Shown: positions 7,226-15,176 of the stretch, piece by piece | Layout of the letters: the number at the start of each line of letters is the position of its first letter | Numbering within the stretch: position 1 is the stretch's first letter | NCBI GenBank assembly: GCA_019689675.1 | Contig: JADGGZ010000011.1 | Coordinates: 1 to 39,248 of the forward strand | From: Rhodospirillales bacterium | GTDB taxonomy: Bacteria; Pseudomonadota; Alphaproteobacteria; ATCC43930; CGMCC-115725 | Reading direction: 5' to 3' | Length of the DNA: 39,248 nt | Made by a program: the position numbers and the translations under genes | The notes under the pieces: generated by a model | The model's input: only the letters and a program-made list of their open reading frames with translations | Told to the model about the DNA's origin: nothing | Databases searched by the model: none

Positions 7226-8739
7226 CCGCGGTCCTCGCCTTCCTGGCCGTCGCGGCGCTGCTGGCGCCGGCCCGCGATCCCGAGGGCCTCGCCGTTCTCG
7301 TCGACTTTCCCGCCGCCGAGGCGGCCTGGGTCGCCGCGGCGCTCGCGGCGGTCGGGCTCCTGGGAAGACGCCTCCCGCGCCTTGCCGCGCTCGCGCTCGC
7401 CTTCGCCCTCCTCCTCGTCGCCGCCGCGAACCTCGCCGACGCGCTCGGCCCGGTGACGCTCGGCCGCCCGGTCGAGCTCTGGTGGGACCTCCGGCACCTT
7501 CCCTCGGTCTTCGGGCTGGCGCGCGAGGGGCTGGGGCTCCTCTGGGCCGCCTCGGCCGCGTTGGCCGGGCTCGCGGCGATGCTCGCGCTCTGGGCCGTCC
7601 TCGCCTTCGTGCTGCGCCGCGCGCCCGGCGGGCGCGCCATCAACGCGGCGAGCCTCGTCGCGGCGCTCGCGATCGGGCTCCTCGTGCCGCCGCGCGTCGC
7701 GCCGGCGCTCCTCGCGCAGGCCGAGGTCGCCTGGCACGCCTTCGAGGCGAGCCAGGGACGCCGGAACGCCTGGACGCGCCTCTTCGACGCGCCGCCGCCG
7801 CCGCATTCCGACCTCGCCGGCCTCGGCGGGCGCGACGTCCATGTCGTCTTCATCGAGTCCTACGGCGCCGCGGCGCTCGGCGAGCCTCGCGTCGGGCAGG
7901 CGCTCGCCGCCTTCGGCGCCGCGATCCGCGACGCGGGCTATCACGCCGCGACGCACCGCCTCCTCTCGCCGACCTACGGCGGCTCGTCGTGGCTCGCGCA
8001 CGGCACGCTCGCGAGCGGGATCCGGCTTTCCGACCAGCTCGCCTACCGCCTCCTCCTCGACAGCGGGCGGCCGACGCTGCCCCATCTCATGAAGGCGGCG
8101 GGCTATCGCACCATCGAGGTCGTGCCCGGCATCAAGTCGGCCGAGCGCGACACCGCGTTCTGGGGATGGGACCGCGTCTGGGACGCCGCCGCGATCGGGT
8201 ATGACGGCCCGCCCTTCGGCTGGTTCCGGATCCCCGACCAGGCGACCCTGAAGCGCGTGCTCGCGGCCGAGACGGCGGGCCCGCTCTTCGCGCAATGGGC
8301 GCTCGTTTCGAGCCACGTGCCGTTCGCGCCGGTGCCGCCGCACGTCGCATGGGAGGACGCCGGCGTCTACAAGAGCATCGACGAGGCGACCTGGGAGCGC
8401 GTCTACGCCTCGCCGGACTGGCGCCGTCTCGACCGGCCCTATGTCGAGAGCCTCGTCTACGTCTTTCGCTCGCTCGGGGACGCGATCGCCCGCCTCGAGC
8501 GGGACTCGATCGTGATCGTACTCGGCGACCATCAGCCGCCCGCCTTCGTTCTGCCAGGCGCGGACTGGAGCGTTCCCGTCCATGTCCTCGCCCGCGACGC
8601 AAGGCTCCTCGAGCCGTTTCTGAGGCTCGGCTATGTCGAGGGGCTCCTTCCGGGCGAGGCGCCGCCGCGGCCGATGGAGCGCTTTCTCGCCGACTTCCTC
8701 GCCGCATTCGACCGGGCGACGCAGGCCGCCTCGCGTTGA
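7222..8739 (+). CDS. Membrane-anchored alkaline-phosphatase-superfamily enzyme (sulfatase / LTA-synthase type)
   Basis: A 505-residue protein with about five N-terminal transmembrane helices (residues 1-165) and a C-terminal hydrolase domain. The domain opens with HVVFIESYG, whose Glu is a usual metal ligand. It continues with SPTYGGSSWLAHGTLASG, where the Ser/Thr nucleophile should lie, and closes with VIVLGDHQPP, giving the Asp-His metal pair. This is the LTA synthase or phosphoethanolamine-transferase pattern, so it probably moves a phospho-group or hydrolyses an ester at the outer face of the inner membrane. The GTG at 7222 overlaps the stop of the ggt-like gene; the frame is open 1.3 kb upstream, but that part is antisense-type shadow. 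Lying just before psd and pssA, it might use or modify phospholipid head groups; this is inference. Confidence 0.8.
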   Translation: MTAVLAFLAVAALLAPARDPEGLAVLVDFPAAEAAWVAAALAAVGLLGRRLPRLAALALAFALLLVAAANLADALGPVTLGRPVELWWDLRHLPSVFGLAREGLGLLWAASAALAGLAAMLALWAVLAFVLRRAPGGRAINAASLVAALAIGLLVPPRVAPALLAQAEVAWHAFEASQGRRNAWTRLFDAPPPPHSDLAGLGGRDVHVVFIESYGAAALGEPRVGQALAAFGAAIRDAGYHAATHRLLSPTYGGSSWLAHGTLASGIRLSDQLAYRLLLDSGRPTLPHLMKAAGYRTIEVVPGIKSAERDTAFWGWDRVWDAAAIGYDGPPFGWFRIPDQATLKRVLAAETAGPLFAQWALVSSHVPFAPVPPHVAWEDAGVYKSIDEATWERVYASPDWRRLDRPYVESLVYVFRSLGDAIARLERDSIVIVLGDHQPPAFVLPGADWSVPVHVLARDARLLEPFLRLGYVEGLLPGEAPPRPMERFLADFLAAFDRATQAASR

Positions 8740-8764
8740 CCCTTTCGAGGGCAGTCACTAGTTT
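8736..8764 (+). promoter_or_regulatory. Promoter of psd-pssA
   Basis: A -35 TTGACC (8736-8741), a 17-base spacer and a -10 TAGTTT (8759-8764) lie just before the psd start. The predicted first transcribed base is at about 8771, the first base of the GTG codon, and there is no ribosome site. A leaderless message is the simplest reading. Confidence 0.6.
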
Positions 8765-8770
8765 CCGCCC

Positions 8771-9457
8771 GTGCTGAACAAGTTTTTCGCGCCGATCCAC
8801 CCGGACGGATGGAAGTTCGTCGTCGGCGCGGTGCTGCTGGCGATCATCCTCTTCCTCCTCTGGGAGCCGCTCGGCTGGATCGGGCTCCTCGGCGCCGCCT
8901 GGGTCGCCTATTTCTTCCGCGATCCGTGGCGGACGACGCCGGTGCGCGAGGGGCTGATCGTCGCCCCGGCCGACGGGCTCGTCGTCTCGATCGGTACCGC
9001 GCCACCGCCGCCCGAGCTCGAGATGGGCTCCGAGCCGATGACCCGGATCGGGATCTTCCTCAACGTCTTCGACGTGCACGTGAACCGCGTGCCGGCCTCC
9101 GGCCGCATCACTCATGTGCGCTACCGCAAGGGCAAGTTCCTCAACGCCTCCTTCGACAAGGCGAGCGAGGACAACGAGCGCATGGCGATCCGAATGACGA
9201 CCGATCTCGGCCGCGACATCGCCTTCGTGCAGATCGCCGGGCTCGTGGCGCGCAGGATCGTGTGCAATCTCCAGGAGGGCGACCGGGTCGTCGCGGGCCA
9301 GCGCTTCGGCCTCATCCGGTTCGGCAGCCGGACGGATGTCTACCTCCCGCCCGAATGGCCTCCGCTCGTCATCGTCGGCCAGCGTATGATCGGCGGCGAG
9401 ACGGTGATCGCCGATGCGCGCGCCCAGGAGCCGCCGCGACAGGGGATCGAACACTAG
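8771..9457 (+). CDS. psd: Phosphatidylserine decarboxylase proenzyme
   Basis: A 228-residue pyruvoyl enzyme that converts phosphatidylserine to phosphatidylethanolamine. It is the short form common in alphaproteobacteria. An N-terminal hydrophobic stretch (residues 16-50) anchors it. FNVFDVH-type family sequence (IFLNVFDVHVNRVPASG) is present, as is AGLVARRIVC. The self-cleavage site is FGSR, with Ser186 becoming the pyruvoyl group of the small alpha chain. The GTG start is favoured by a promoter whose -10 ends 6 bases upstream and by the typical N-terminus. pssA follows 15 bases later, so the two successive steps of phosphatidylethanolamine synthesis are made together. Confidence 0.95.
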   Translation: MLNKFFAPIHPDGWKFVVGAVLLAIILFLLWEPLGWIGLLGAAWVAYFFRDPWRTTPVREGLIVAPADGLVVSIGTAPPPPELEMGSEPMTRIGIFLNVFDVHVNRVPASGRITHVRYRKGKFLNASFDKASEDNERMAIRMTTDLGRDIAFVQIAGLVARRIVCNLQEGDRVVAGQRFGLIRFGSRTDVYLPPEWPPLVIVGQRMIGGETVIADARAQEPPRQGIEH

Positions 9458-9472
9458 GCGTAGGAGAGCGAC

Positions 9473-10369
9473 ATGCCGATGCTCCGCCGTGATCCCATGC
9501 GCCGCGCGGGTTTGAGGCCCCCGCGCATGCGCGTGCGCCGCGTCACGTCGTTCTCGATCAACCGCATGATCCCGAACGTGCTGACGCTGCTCGCGCTCTG
9601 CGCCGGGATGACGGCGATCCGTTACGCGATGCTGGGCAAGTTCGAGGCGGCGGTCATCGCCATCATCATCGCCGGAGTCCTCGACGGCCTCGACGGAAGA
9701 ATGGCGCGGCTCCTCAAGGCCAATTCGAGCTTCGGCGCGCAGCTCGACTCGCTGTCGGACTTCCTCAGCTTCGGCGCGGCGCCGGCGATCGTGCTCTATT
9801 TCTGGACCTTGGCGGAGCTCGGCGCGCTCGGCTGGGTCATAGCGCTCTTCTTCGCCGCGTGCTGCGCGCTGCGCCTGGCGCGCTTCAACACCCAGCTCGA
9901 CGTCGAGCTGCCGCCCTACGCCTACAATTTCTTCACCGGCGTCCCGGCGCCGGCGGGCGCGGGGCTCGTGATCATCACCATGTTCGTCGCCTTCGAATGG
10001 GGCGACGCCGTGGTGCGCTCGCCCTGGCTCAACGCGGTGATCGTCGCTTCCGTCGCCGCGCTCATGGTGAGCCGGGTGCCGACGGTCTCGCTGAAGCGGG
10101 TGCGCATCCACCACGACTACGTGGTGCCGGCGCTGCTCGCCGTCGGCGTCTTCGCCGCGTTCCTCACGACCGCGCCGTGGCCGATGCTGGCGGCGATCGG
10201 GCTCGTCTATCTCGGCTCGATCCCGTTCAGCGTCGCCCGCTTCTACAAGCTGAAGCGGATCTACGAGGCGCCGAAGCCGGCGTCGGAGGCGCAGGGTTCC
10301 GAGCCCCTCGCCGCGCCGCCGCCGCCCGTCCAGGGCGGGGAAGCGCCGGGCAGCTACACCCGCCACTGA
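9473..10369 (+). CDS. pssA: CDP-diacylglycerol-serine O-phosphatidyltransferase
   Basis: A 298-residue integral membrane enzyme that makes phosphatidylserine from CDP-diacylglycerol and serine. The complete CDP-alcohol phosphatidyltransferase motif DG-x2-AR-x8-G-x3-D-x3-D is present as D74G75...A78R79...G88...D92...D96. About eight hydrophobic segments follow the basic N-terminus, and the C-terminus is a Pro/Ala/Glu-rich tail (about residues 265-298). The ATG at 9473 is preceded by GGCGTAGGAGAG. Later in-frame Met codons exist, so the first 20-25 Arg-rich residues are less certain. It forms an operon with psd and meets the arginase gene tail to tail. Confidence 0.94.
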   Translation: MPMLRRDPMRRAGLRPPRMRVRRVTSFSINRMIPNVLTLLALCAGMTAIRYAMLGKFEAAVIAIIIAGVLDGLDGRMARLLKANSSFGAQLDSLSDFLSFGAAPAIVLYFWTLAELGALGWVIALFFAACCALRLARFNTQLDVELPPYAYNFFTGVPAPAGAGLVIITMFVAFEWGDAVVRSPWLNAVIVASVAALMVSRVPTVSLKRVRIHHDYVVPALLAVGVFAAFLTTAPWPMLAAIGLVYLGSIPFSVARFYKLKRIYEAPKPASEAQGSEPLAAPPPPVQGGEAPGSYTRH

Positions 10370-10370
10370 C

Positions 10371-10385
10371 GCCCGCGCCGCGGGC
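10371..10385. terminator. Hairpin between convergent pssA and arginase genes
   Basis: A perfect 6-bp stem with a 3-base loop (GCCCGC, GCC, GCGGGC) fills most of the 22-base gap between two converging genes. It could stop transcription from both sides, but it has no T-run. Confidence 0.45.
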
Positions 10386-10391
10386 CCCCGC

Positions 10392-11321
10392 TCACGCCGG
10401 CACGGCGGCGCGCACGAGCGCGGCGGCGATGAGGTCGCGGACGAGGCGCGCGGTGCGCATTCCCTCGTCGAACTCGGGGATGTACTCGACGATCTCGAGC
10501 GCGCAAAGGTCCGGGCGGCGCGCGATCTGCCCCAGGGCGTCGAGCATCTCGCCGCGCCGCAGCCCGTTCGGCTCCTTGAGGCCGATGCCGGGCGCGTCGA
10601 GCGGGTCGAACCCGTCGAGGTCGATCGTGACGCCGAACGCGACGGTGCCGTCGGTGACGATCTGCAGCGCCTCCTCGACGACGCTGCCGAGGCCGCGCCG
10701 ATGCACCTCGTCCATGTAGAAGATGCGCACGCCGAGCCTCTCGAGGAGCGCGTGCTCGCCCGGCTCGAAGGAGCGCGCGCCGATGTAGCAGAGATGCTCC
10801 GGCCGGAGCGCGCCGCCGCCGATGGCGAGGAAGTCGGGCTCGCCGTGGCCGAGCAGCACCGCGGCCGGCATGCCGTGCGGGTTCATCGACGGCGTCGTCG
10901 CGACGGTGTGCGCGTCGAGATGCGCGTCGAACCAGAGAAGCCCGAAGGGGGCGCGCTCGAGGCCGCGCGCGACCCCGCCCCAGGTGCCCATCGCGATCGA
11001 GTGGTCGCCGCCGAGCACGACCGGGAAGCGCCCGGCCGCCATCGCCTCGCAGACCGCGCGGCAGAGCGCGCCGTTCACCTCCGCCACTTCCTCGAAGACG
11101 TGGGTGCGCTCCAGGTGCGGATGCTCGCGCCAGAAGCGCGAGGGCTCGACCATCGCGGTCCAGCCCGCGACGAGGCCGGCCCGTCCGAGCCAGCGCGCGA
11201 GCCCCAGGTCGCGCAGCGCCGGCGGCCCGTTCTCGGTCTGTCGAAACCCGGCACCCCACCCCGACGCGGCGCCGATCAGCGCCACTCTCCGCTTGCTCAC
11301 GAAGGAGTCTACGCCGTCCAT
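10392..11321 (-). CDS. Arginase / ureohydrolase family protein
   Basis: A 309-residue enzyme predicted to split L-arginine to ornithine and urea with a binuclear manganese centre. All metal-binding motifs are intact: GGDHS, WFDAHLDAHT, and TIDLDGFDP. PSMNPHGMP and GARSFEPGE also match arginases, better than agmatinases or formimidoylglutamases. The ATG at 11321 overlaps the end of the upstream dihydroorotase-like gene by 13 bases; a GTG at 11300 (VSKRR...) would avoid the overlap and is an equal alternative, as neither has a good ribosome site. It is the third gene after pyrB and the pyrC homologue, a place where, from memory, many alphaproteobacteria carry plsY. Ornithine would feed polyamine or proline pathways. 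Confidence 0.9.
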   Translation of the reverse strand: MDGVDSFVSKRRVALIGAASGWGAGFRQTENGPPALRDLGLARWLGRAGLVAGWTAMVEPSRFWREHPHLERTHVFEEVAEVNGALCRAVCEAMAAGRFPVVLGGDHSIAMGTWGGVARGLERAPFGLLWFDAHLDAHTVATTPSMNPHGMPAAVLLGHGEPDFLAIGGGALRPEHLCYIGARSFEPGEHALLERLGVRIFYMDEVHRRGLGSVVEEALQIVTDGTVAFGVTIDLDGFDPLDAPGIGLKEPNGLRRGEMLDALGQIARRPDLCALEIVEYIPEFDEGMRTARLVRDLIAAALVRAAVPA

Positions 11322-12586
11322 TCGAAAAGGAGCCGCCCGCCGACGTAGGTCCTGAGCGCGCGGCCCTGCACGGGGCGGCCGTCGAAGGGCGAGTTCTTGC
11401 ACTTCGAGCGGAACTCGTCGACGCGGATCTTCCACGGCCGGTCGGCATCGAAGAGCACGAGATCGGCCGGGGCGCCCGGCGCGAGCGTTCCCGCGTTGAG
11501 GCCGAGAATCCGCGCCGGCGCGGTCGAAAGGCGCCGCACCACTTCGAGGAGCGGCATGCGCCCGTCGTGATAGAGCGCGAGGCTCAAAGGAAGGAGCGTC
11601 TCGAGCCCGACGATGCCCGCGGCCGCGGCCGGGAACGGCAGGCGCTTGGAATCCTGGTCGTGCGGCGCGTGGTCCGAGGCGATCGCGTCGATGGTGCCGT
11701 CGGCGAGCCCCTCGACGACGGCGCGGCGGTCGTCCTCGCTGCGGAGCGGCGGCGACAGCTTCGCGAAGGTGCGGTACTCGCCGACCGCCGTCTCGTTGAG
11801 CGCGAAATAGGGCGGCGCGGTGTCGCAGGTGACGGCGAGGCCGCGGCGCTTGGCTTGTCGGATCGCCTCGATCGCCGCCGCGGTCGAGACATGCGCCATG
11901 TGGAGGCGCCCGCCGGTGATCTCGAGAAGGCGGAGGTCGCGCTCCACCATGATCGTCTCGGCCGCGGGCGTGATACCGGCGAGGCCGAGCCGCGTCGCGA
12001 TCTCGCCCTCGTTCATCATGCCGCCGGCGGCGAGCGAGGGCTCCTCCGGATGCTGCAGGACGAGAAGGCCGAAGGTCGCGGCGTAGGAGAGCGCGCGCCG
12101 CATCACCAGCGCGTCGGCGACGGCCTTCTCGCCGTCGGTGAAGCCGACCGCCCCGTACTCGGCGAGGAGCCCCATCTCGGTGAGCTCCCTGCCGGCGAGG
12201 CCGCGCGTCACCGCGGCGTAGGTGAAGATGCGCGTGCCGCGTATCTCGCGCGCGCGGCGGGCGATGAACTCGACAGGCGCGATGTCGTCGACGGGAGGCG
12301 TCGTGTTCGGCAGCGCCACCATCGTCGTGACGCCGCCGGCCGCCGCGGCGGCGCTCGCCGTCGCCAGCGTCTCCTGATGCTCGGCGCCGGGCTCGCGGAG
12401 CTGGACGCGCATGTCGACGAGGCCCGGCGCGAGGCACGCGCCGCCGCCGTCGACGATGGCGGCGCCCTCGGGGACGCCCATAGGATCGAGCGCCGCGATC
12501 CGTCCGTCGACGACGAGGAGCGAGCCGGGCCGGTCGGTGTCCGAGGCCGGGTCGAGGAGGCGGACGTTCCGGAAGAGAAGGCTCAC
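11309..12586 (-). CDS. Dihydroorotase homologue lacking the HxH metal ligands (PyrC'/PyrX type)
   Basis: A 425-residue amidohydrolase-fold protein. The family's metal motif DxHxHLREPG here reads [10 protein letters not shown], with Arg60 and Gln62 in place of both histidines, so a normal zinc centre cannot form. Other parts survive: [19 protein letters not shown] (the Asp where a bridging ligand sits), [16 protein letters not shown] and SDHAPHDQD. The GTG at 12586 overlaps the pyrB TGA (GTGA), so the two are co-translated. In Pseudomonas an inactive homologue (PyrC') encoded next to pyrB holds the aspartate transcarbamoylase dodecamer together; the same structural role is the best inference here. 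A catalytic dihydroorotase must then lie elsewhere in the genome. Confidence 0.88.
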   Translation of the reverse strand: MSLLFRNVRLLDPASDTDRPGSLLVVDGRIAALDPMGVPEGAAIVDGGGACLAPGLVDMRVQLREPGAEHQETLATASAAAAAGGVTTMVALPNTTPPVDDIAPVEFIARRAREIRGTRIFTYAAVTRGLAGRELTEMGLLAEYGAVGFTDGEKAVADALVMRRALSYAATFGLLVLQHPEEPSLAAGGMMNEGEIATRLGLAGITPAAETIMVERDLRLLEITGGRLHMAHVSTAAAIEAIRQAKRRGLAVTCDTAPPYFALNETAVGEYRTFAKLSPPLRSEDDRRAVVEGLADGTIDAIASDHAPHDQDSKRLPFPAAAAGIVGLETLLPLSLALYHDGRMPLLEVVRRLSTAPARILGLNAGTLAPGAPADLVLFDADRPWKIRVDEFRSKCKNSPFDGRPVQGRALRTYVGGRLLFEWTA

Positions 12587-13548
12587 GGCAACGGCCCGTT
12601 CGAGGGGAGGTCGCGCGTCAGCGCCTCGAGGCAGGCCATGCGGACCGCGACTCCCATCTCGACCTGCTGACGGATGACCGAGCGGTCGATGTCGTCGGCG
12701 ACCTCGCTGTCGATCTCGACGCCGCGGTTCATCGGGCCCGGGTGCATGATGAGCGCGTTGGGCTTCGCCGCGGCGAGCTTGTCGCGATCGAGGCCGAAGA
12801 AATGGAAGTACTCGCGGATCGACGGGACGAAGCTGCCGTGCATGCGCTCGGTCTGCAGGCGCAGCATCATGACGATGTCGACGCCCTCGAGCCCCTTCCT
12901 CATGTCGTGGAAGACCTCGACCCCGAGGCGCTCGACCTGCGCCGGGAGCAGCGTCTTCGGCGCGACGAGGCGGACCCGCGCCCCCATCGTGTTGAGGAGC
13001 TGGATGTTCGAGCGCGCGACCCGGCTGTGCAGGATGTCGCCGCAGATGGCGACGAGGAGGCCCGCGATCCGCCCCTTGTTGCGGCGGATCGTGAGGGCGT
13101 CGAGCAAGGCCTGGGTCGGGTGCTCGTGGCTGCCGTCGCCGGCGTTGATGACCGCGCAGTCGACCTTCTCGGAGAGGAGCTGGACCGCGCCCGATTCGGG
13201 GTGGCGGACGACGAGAACGTCGGGATGCATCGCGTTCAGAGTCACCGCCGTGTCGATCAGGGTCTCGCCCTTCTTGATCGAGGAGACCGAGGTCGACATG
13301 TTGATGACGTCGCCGCCCAGCCGCTTGCCGGCGAGCTCGAACGAGGTGCGCGTGCGCGTCGAGTTCTCGAAGAAGAGGTTGATGATGGTCCGGCCGCGCA
13401 GGACGGACCGCTTCTTGTCGCCCTGCCGGTTCGGCTCGACATGCCGTTCCGCGAGGTCGAGGAGATACGTGATCTCCTCCGCCGAAAGCCCGTCGATCCC
13501 CAGAAGATGCCGGTGACGGAACGAGACGAGCGGGGACCCCGGATGCAT
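12583..13548 (-). CDS. pyrB: Aspartate carbamoyltransferase catalytic subunit
   Basis: A 321-residue enzyme for the committed step of pyrimidine synthesis (carbamoyl phosphate plus aspartate). The carbamoyl-phosphate motif [10 protein letters not shown] is present, with HPTQALLD and HPGPMNRG further on, and [11 protein letters not shown] carries the loop Lys from the neighbouring subunit. The ATG at 13548 is chosen over a TTG at 13587 because a promoter lies just upstream. Length and N-terminus ([14 protein letters not shown]) are typical. It is first in the pyrB-pyrC'-arginase operon and divergent from the barnase-type gene. No pyrI regulatory subunit is nearby, in keeping with the PyrC'-associated class of the enzyme. 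Confidence 0.96.
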   Translation of the reverse strand: MHPGSPLVSFRHRHLLGIDGLSAEEITYLLDLAERHVEPNRQGDKKRSVLRGRTIINLFFENSTRTRTSFELAGKRLGGDVINMSTSVSSIKKGETLIDTAVTLNAMHPDVLVVRHPESGAVQLLSEKVDCAVINAGDGSHEHPTQALLDALTIRRNKGRIAGLLVAICGDILHSRVARSNIQLLNTMGARVRLVAPKTLLPAQVERLGVEVFHDMRKGLEGVDIVMMLRLQTERMHGSFVPSIREYFHFFGLDRDKLAAAKPNALIMHPGPMNRGVEIDSEVADDIDRSVIRQQVEMGVAVRMACLEALTRDLPSNGPLP

Positions 13549-13558
13549 TTGCGCGCGG

Positions 13559-13587
13559 ACTATGGGGTCCCGATCCCCGAAACGCAA
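13559..13587 (-). promoter_or_regulatory. Promoter of the pyrB operon
   Basis: On the minus strand, TTGCGT (13587-13582), a 17-base spacer and CATAGT (13564-13559) precede the pyrB ATG at 13548 by 10 bases. There is no Shine-Dalgarno sequence, so the leader should be very short. It overlaps the beginning of the divergent RNase gene. Confidence 0.5.
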
Positions 13588-13600
13588 GCCGACCCCGGCC

Positions 13601-14056
13601 GTGACGCCTAGAAGCTTGGCACGACTGCGGTTTCCCGCCCTCGCCGCGGTCCTCGTCGCGCTCCTCTGGGCGGCGTCGGCCGCCGCCGATTCGCGGCTCG
13701 CCGCCTTCGCCCGGGAGATGGGGCTCGCCGACGTCGCGGGTTTCGTCGAAACCGTGGCCGCCCTCGAGCGGGACGGGCGGCTGCCGCCCCGCTACCTCAC
13801 CAAGGAGGAAGCCCGGGCGCTCGGCTGGCGGCCCGGCCGGGACCTCTGCCGGGTCGCCCCCGGCCGGGCGCTCGGCGGCGACGTTTTCGGCAACCGCGAG
13901 AAAAAATTGCCGGAACGGCCCGGGCGGCGTTGGCAAGAGGCGGATCTGGATTATTCTTGCGGCCGCCGCGGACCCAAGCGGCTTGTGTTTTCGTCCGACG
14001 GTCTCATCTACGTCACGCTCGACCACTACCAGACGTTTCGCCAGGTACCGAAATGA
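13601..14056 (+). CDS. Secreted barnase-type ribonuclease
   Basis: A 151-residue protein: a signal peptide (hydrophobic core [19 protein letters not shown]) and a mature microbial RNase (N1/T1 superfamily) closely like Bacillus barnase. Conserved blocks include [43 protein letters not shown]-like QEADLDY with the general base Glu113, [11 protein letters not shown], and DHYQTF with the general acid His142. Two cysteines, Cys83 and Cys120, are absent from barnase and could form a disulfide. The start is uncertain: GTG 13601 gives the most normal signal peptide, while ATG 13562 adds 13 residues. Its TGA overlaps the barstar ATG (ATGA). As a secreted RNase with a cytoplasmic inhibitor it may act in competition or nutrient scavenging; that is inference. 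Confidence 0.92.
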   Translation: MTPRSLARLRFPALAAVLVALLWAASAAADSRLAAFAREMGLADVAGFVETVAALERDGRLPPRYLTKEEARALGWRPGRDLCRVAPGRALGGDVFGNREKKLPERPGRRWQEADLDYSCGRRGPKRLVFSSDGLIYVTLDHYQTFRQVPK

Positions 14057-14322
14057 GCCGGATCGTTATCAGCGGCGACCGTATCGACACGCTCGAAGAC
14101 ATTTACGACGAGGTGGAGCGTCAGCTGACGCTCCCGTATTTCGGACGCAACCTCGACGCGCTCTGGGACGTGCTGACCCGCGAGGTCGAAGGTCCGGTCG
14201 AGATCCTCTGGCGCGAGGCGGAGGCGTCGCGGGCGCGGCTCGGGGCCGACTTCGACCGCCTCACCGCGCTCCTGCGCGAGGTCGCCGAGGACCGCCCGGA
14301 CGTCTACGTCACCTACACCTGA
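14053..14322 (+). CDS. Barstar-family ribonuclease inhibitor
   Basis: An 89-residue cytoplasmic immunity protein that blocks the active site of its partner RNase. The inhibitory helix reads YFGRNLDALWD, so Tyr29, Asp35, Trp38 and Asp39 fall at the same numbers as in Bacillus barstar; Asp35 and Asp39 are the residues that plug the barnase active site. The length also equals that of barstar. The ATG at 14053 overlaps the RNase stop codon, which would keep synthesis of inhibitor tied to synthesis of toxin. A small hairpin (GCCTTCCGGAGGC, 14338-14350) separates it from the convergent oxygenase gene. Confidence 0.94.
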   Translation: MSRIVISGDRIDTLEDIYDEVERQLTLPYFGRNLDALWDVLTREVEGPVEILWREAEASRARLGADFDRLTALLREVAEDRPDVYVTYT

Positions 14323-14352
14323 CCCCTCTCCGCCCCCGCCTTCCGGAGGCGC

Positions 14353-15162
14353 CTAGACGCGCGCGAGCGTGCCGAGCCGGCGCAGCGCTGCCTCCGCATA
14401 GTGCCGCACGGCGAGCGGCAGGGTCGCCGCGCGTTCGGCGAGCCGTGCCCGTCCGGGCAGGGTGTAGGTGAAGACCGGGTAGGGCCGGCCGTCGCGGGCG
14501 GCGTTGAAGTAGGGACGAGGCACCGTCGGGTCGTAGTGCTCGCTGCGCATGTACTCGGCGACGTAGGCCCAGCGCGTCCGGTCGGTCGTGTTCTCGTAGG
14601 TCTTGTGCAGCGTCAGCGACGAGAAGAGGACCACGTCGCCGGCTTCGGCCTCGATGAAGACCTTTTCGGCGTCCGGCGCGTCGTAGCGCTCGCTCCCGAC
14701 CGCGCGCATGTGCTTGCCGTCGCGCTCGTGCCGGATGCGCTGGCGGTGGCTGCCGGGAACGAGCCAGAGGCCGCCGTTCTCGGGCGTCATCTCGGTGAGC
14801 GCGATCCAGAGCTGGTAATGCTCGTGCCGGAGCCCGTTGTAGGCGTTGTCCTGATGCCAGTGGAAGACGCCGGAGTTCGGGCCCTTCGCCACCGCCTGAT
14901 CCCAGCGCACCCAGAAATTGGGCCCGACGACGGGCGCCATGAACTCGATGAGCGTCGGCTGGGTGATGAATCGCTGGATGACCGGGTTCGAGTAGAAGAG
15001 ATTGCTGTAGAAGCGCAGCGTCCCGGCGTCGAGCGACTCCCCGGTGGGACGCTCCTTGTCGGAGTTCCGGATCTCCTCGACGAACTCCGCCATCTCGGGG
15101 CCGGAGAACATCCGCCGCGCGATCACGTATCCCTGCTTCTCGAATTGCGCTTTGAGATCCAT
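14353..15162 (-). CDS. Phytanoyl-CoA dioxygenase (PhyH) family Fe(II)/2-oxoglutarate oxygenase
   Basis: A 269-residue cytoplasmic oxygenase. The iron triad is visible: His103-x-Asp105 (HWHQDN) and His186 (LTLHKTYENT), with Arg residues in TDRTRWA suited to hold 2-oxoglutarate. GLWLVPGSH is the family's usual motif between them. The substrate is unknown. The ATG at 15162 is preferred since GGGGAAAG precedes it; an ATG at 15180 adds six residues and overlaps the aminotransferase stop (ATGA). Either way the gene is coupled to the sugar aminotransferase, so it may hydroxylate a sugar, lipid or other part of the same product. Confidence 0.88.
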   Translation of the reverse strand: MDLKAQFEKQGYVIARRMFSGPEMAEFVEEIRNSDKERPTGESLDAGTLRFYSNLFYSNPVIQRFITQPTLIEFMAPVVGPNFWVRWDQAVAKGPNSGVFHWHQDNAYNGLRHEHYQLWIALTEMTPENGGLWLVPGSHRQRIRHERDGKHMRAVGSERYDAPDAEKVFIEAEAGDVVLFSSLTLHKTYENTTDRTRWAYVAEYMRSEHYDPTVPRPYFNAARDGRPYPVFTYTLPGRARLAERAATLPLAVRHYAEAALRRLGTLARV

Positions 15163-15176
15163 GAGGCTTTCCCCGT

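Noticed and set aside
8132-10366. A 744-codon minus-strand frame opposite the hydrolase, psd and pssA
   Set aside because: Low-complexity Arg/Asp/His composition without motifs; a shadow of three genes on the plus strand.
11309-14026. A 905-codon frame suggesting a PyrB-PyrC-like fusion
   Set aside because: Only the last 425 codons look like protein; pyrB is in a different frame and the two genes overlap by four bases, so they are separate proteins.
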